A stretch of 64,000 bases of DNA from Austwickia sp. Lineage in GTDB: Bacteria; Actinomycetota; Actinomycetes; Actinomycetales; Dermatophilaceae. This document shows positions 62,181-64,000 of this stretch, in pieces (position 1 is the stretch's first letter; the number at the start of each line of letters is the position of its first letter). The stretch is taken from contig JADJTI010000001.1 of NCBI GenBank assembly GCA_016711265.1, forward strand, positions 124,001 through 188,000. Reading direction: 5' to 3'. The notes under the pieces are model-generated. The model made no database searches, was not told where the DNA came from, and saw nothing but the letters and a program-made list of their open reading frames with translations. A program made the translations under genes and the position numbers.

Positions 62181-62645
62181 AGGTCGGCGCATCGCCGGGC
62201 CCGACCAGGTGTCCCCCCTGAGGTCGGTCAGCTCCTCCAGAAAGGCGTAGATCGTGGCGCGTTCGGTAGGCGTTCGTGCTGCGGCCAGGTCTGCGATGTG
62301 GCGCAGGAGCGGCTGGAACGTCGCTTCGCCGGAGGCGATGGCCGCGTCAGTCACCTCGAGGCGAACGCGGCGGCGATCCTGAGGATCAGGCGAACGACGT
62401 ACCAAACCCCTTTGTTGGAGGCGGTCGATGACCTGCGTGGTGCTGGCGCTCGCCAGACCGAGGGCGGCGCCCAGCCGGCCCGGGGTGGCGACTTTCCCCT
62501 CCCGGTGAAGGTCCAGGAGCACGACCAGCGCCCGCACGTCGGTGAGGTTGATCCCGTGGGCTCGGGTGAACCGGGCGCCCTCGCCGGCCAGGTGCAGGAC
62601 GGCGCGCCGTACCGCAGTGATGATCTGATCTGGTGACACGTCCAC
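62169..62645 (-). CDS. MarR family transcriptional regulator
   Basis: 158 residues. Winged HTH: GRLGAALGLASASTTQVIDR (recognition helix region) followed by QQRGLVRRSPDPQDRRRVRL, the MarR wing signature with D-R-R. GTG at 62645 is the likely start: TAGCCT lies 7 bases upstream; the open frame runs further to 62738 without similarity. The stop codon TAG is supplied by the repeat (GGTTAGCC). Divergent from the isomerase-like gene, which it may control. Confidence 0.9.
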   Translation of the reverse strand: MDVSPDQIITAVRRAVLHLAGEGARFTRAHGINLTDVRALVVLLDLHREGKVATPGRLGAALGLASASTTQVIDRLQQRGLVRRSPDPQDRRRVRLEVTDAAIASGEATFQPLLRHIADLAAARTPTERATIYAFLEELTDLRGDTWSGPAMRRPGAG

Positions 62646-62652
62646 GCCGCCA

Positions 62653-62658
62653 AGGCTA
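62653..62658 (-). promoter_or_regulatory. -10 box TAGCCT for leaderless marR-type gene
   Basis: Minus strand TAGCCT, 7 bases, GTG at 62645. Confidence 0.5.
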
Positions 62659-62661
62659 GTC

Positions 62662-62676
62662 TCTCGCTGAACGAGA
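62662..62676. promoter_or_regulatory. Possible MarR operator
   Basis: TCTCG-N5-CGAGA inverted repeat just upstream of the regulator's -10 box and 40 bases before the divergent gene. Short, so only suggestive. Confidence 0.35.
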
Positions 62677-62715
62677 TATACGGCGAGCGAGGGAAAATGT
62701 ATGAATCGTTGAGAT

Positions 62716-63342
62716 GTGCTTGCCCGTACGGCGGCCAACCGGCGACGGATCGCGGATCTCTACGACGGCGCCGCTGAGGAGCTCTGGTCGCTGCCGAGCG
62801 GCTGCCGGGGGTGGGATCTACGAACCTTGCTGGGACATCTGGTCATGCCCTTGGTCGTGCCACCCCACCGTGTGGCGCTGCGGGCGCTCCGTTGCGGCTC
62901 CGTGCACGCGGCCTCCTCTCAGATCGCCGCTGAGCTGGGATGTCGCCCCGGCCAAGAGCTGACTGGCCTGCTGCGCCACAACGCCGATCGCGTCGTACCC
63001 TCTCCTGGCGTGGGCCCCATGGGTCAGTTCGTGGACGGCTGTATCCACCTGTACGACGCTGCCCTGCCTCTTGGTCACGAGGTGGAGCTGCCCATGGGCG
63101 ATTGGGAGCTGGTCTTGTCCTGGCTGCCTTCTCGTGCCGCTCGCCTCGGGCACGTTCCACGAGGCCTTCATGCTGGAGTGGCATGGAACGCCACGGACTG
63201 TCCATGGCAGTGGGGCGCCGGAGCGTTGGTCGAGGGCCCCGCAGCGTCGCTTGCGCTGACCATGACCGGCCGCGCGGTCGGGTTGGCCACCCTCAGCGGG
63301 CCGGGCCTGGCCACGGTACGTCATCGACTGCTGACTGGCTGA
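62716..63342 (+). CDS. Mycothiol-dependent maleylpyruvate isomerase-like (DinB fold) protein
   Basis: 208 residues. N-terminal helical bundle: RRRIADLYDGAAEELWSLPS, CRGWDLRTLLGHLVMPLVVP, the family signature with the first metal-binding His; further His in HLYDAALPLGHE. The C-terminal ~70 residues (WELVLSWLPSRAARLGHVPR) form the second domain. Most members have unknown substrates and may use mycothiol. GTG at 62716; a +2-frame ATG overlaps it. Divergent from the MarR gene. Confidence 0.75.
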   Translation: MLARTAANRRRIADLYDGAAEELWSLPSGCRGWDLRTLLGHLVMPLVVPPHRVALRALRCGSVHAASSQIAAELGCRPGQELTGLLRHNADRVVPSPGVGPMGQFVDGCIHLYDAALPLGHEVELPMGDWELVLSWLPSRAARLGHVPRGLHAGVAWNATDCPWQWGAGALVEGPAASLALTMTGRAVGLATLSGPGLATVRHRLLTG

Positions 63343-63383
63343 CGAGCACGAGGCGGCTGCGTCGTGCATCAGCTGCTCGACCT

Positions 63384-63465
63384 GGTGCACGTTAGCCGGA
63401 CCGGGTGCAGGTTAGCCGGACCAGGTGCGTGCTGCAGGGCGCCTCAGGTCGGGGAAACCTGCACC
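63384..63465. repeat. Dispersed stem-loop repeat, copy C, with duplicated left arm
   Basis: GGTGCACGTTAGCCGGACCG (63385-63404) and GGTGCAGGTTAGCCGGACCA (from 63405) are tandem left arms; core GTGCTGCAGGG (63429-63439); right arm GTCGGGGAAACCTGCACC (63448-63465). Same family as 8303 and 62079. Lies between the convergent isomerase-like and DUF4393 genes. Confidence 0.85.
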
Positions 63466-63520
63466 CGGTCGGCGTCTCGCCGGGCCCTCGCCGGGCCCTC
63501 GCCGGGCCCGTCAGCCGTGC

Positions 63521-64000
63521 CTACGGGCTGCCCTTCAGCTTGCCGGTGCGCTGGCCCAGCATGGCCATCGGTTCGGGGCCGCTCTCCCCGAACACCGCCC
63601 GGCAGAAGTCCCGGCCGAACGGGGTGAGCAGCAGGCTGCGCCGGATGATCTTCGGGAAGCGCACGGATTTCACGGCGGCCAGCACGTCGGGCTGCACCTC
63701 CAGCACCTGGTAGGGCCCCGGGTCGGGAAGTCGCTCGGCGGACCATTCGAGCAACCCGAGCCGTCCGAGGTTGTTCAGGTACGACGGGACGTCGCCTTGA
63801 TGGCGACAGCCGGCCCGCGGGCCGACCATCGTCATCCGGGTGGCGATCAGTTCGGAGGTGAACCAGGCCAACGGCCCGCCTGTCCGGACGTCGACGCTGA
63901 CCTGAGGGCCCTTGCGGACCAGAAGCAGCAGGATCCGCGACTCGTCCGGGGTCAACTCCCCGACGATCCGCTCGTACGCCGGATGGCCGAGTTCATCGAC
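63521..64000 (-). CDS. DUF4393 family protein, 5' end cut by window
   Basis: The frame is open to the window edge at 64000, so the N terminus is missing. The visible ~159 residues match DUF4393: ELTPDESRILLLLVRKGPQV, TRMTMVGPRAGCRHQGDVPS, YLNNLGRLGLLEWS, YQVLEVQPDV and RRSLLLTPFGRDFCRAVFGE. Members are often called Abi-alpha and linked with phage abortive infection, but most are uncharacterised. No partner gene can be seen on this side. Confidence 0.75.
   Translation of the reverse strand, partial: VDELGHPAYERIVGELTPDESRILLLLVRKGPQVSVDVRTGGPLAWFTSELIATRMTMVGPRAGCRHQGDVPSYLNNLGRLGLLEWSAERLPDPGPYQVLEVQPDVLAAVKSVRFPKIIRRSLLLTPFGRDFCRAVFGESGPEPMAMLGQRTGKLKGSP

Overview
The window is high-GC DNA from an actinobacterium. 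Gene content (pyrophosphate-energised proton pump, LexA next to a LysM protein, nrdR-nrdJ, ComEA/ComEC, a mycothiol-dependent isomerase-like protein, DUF4393, CU044_5270-like and DUF2237 proteins) and many GTG starts with TAnnnT promoter boxes 6-7 bases upstream fit Actinomycetota. Micrococcales, perhaps the Dermatophilaceae/Intrasporangiaceae, is my best guess, from gene content only. I see no tRNA, rRNA, insertion sequence, prophage or CRISPR array.

Layout. 1-8252: end of the proton-pumping pyrophosphatase, a hot-dog thioesterase, hflX, a DinG-type helicase, holA and a methyl-accepting chemotaxis protein. 8253-17465: rpsT, a lysoplasmalogenase-like membrane protein, leuS behind a short leader peptide and two hairpins, a DegV protein, comEA-comEC. 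17542-25081: a LysR regulator diverging from a sirtuin, then lexA diverging from a LysM membrane protein over a shared control region with three LexA-type boxes, then nrdR-nrdJ behind a pair of NrdR-type boxes. 25400-29797: a PTS made of an EIIA-HPr-EI fusion and an EIIB-EIIC protein with a second, cysteine-less EIIB. 29965-34155: a TerC-family metal exporter behind a yybP-ykoY (Mn2+) riboswitch, a Na/Pi cotransporter with a PhoU tail, and a PstS-like protein.

35034-45694 is a complete-looking NAD-linked group 3d [NiFe] hydrogenase locus: hoxFUYHW on the minus strand, diverging from hypABFCDE on the plus strand. The HypF gene encodes only the C-terminal carbamoyltransferase half. Next come a broken CU044_5270-like gene, a DUF2237 gene, an operon of a TPR membrane protein, an unusual histidine-kinase-like membrane protein and a receiver protein, a GDPD-inositol monophosphatase fusion interrupted by a one-base frameshift, divergent FUSC and DUF445 membrane proteins, a peptide ABC importer whose last gene is a P1-family aminopeptidase, a MarR regulator diverging from a maleylpyruvate isomerase-like gene, and the 5' part of a DUF4393 gene cut by the window end.

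Themes worth following: translation-linked control (leader peptide plus hairpins at leuS, a coupled mini-ORF, about eight leaderless starts), a dispersed stem-loop repeat with the core TGCTGCAGGG that sits behind genes and supplies one gene's stop codon, and two one-base deletions in G runs that may be real lesions or sequencing errors.
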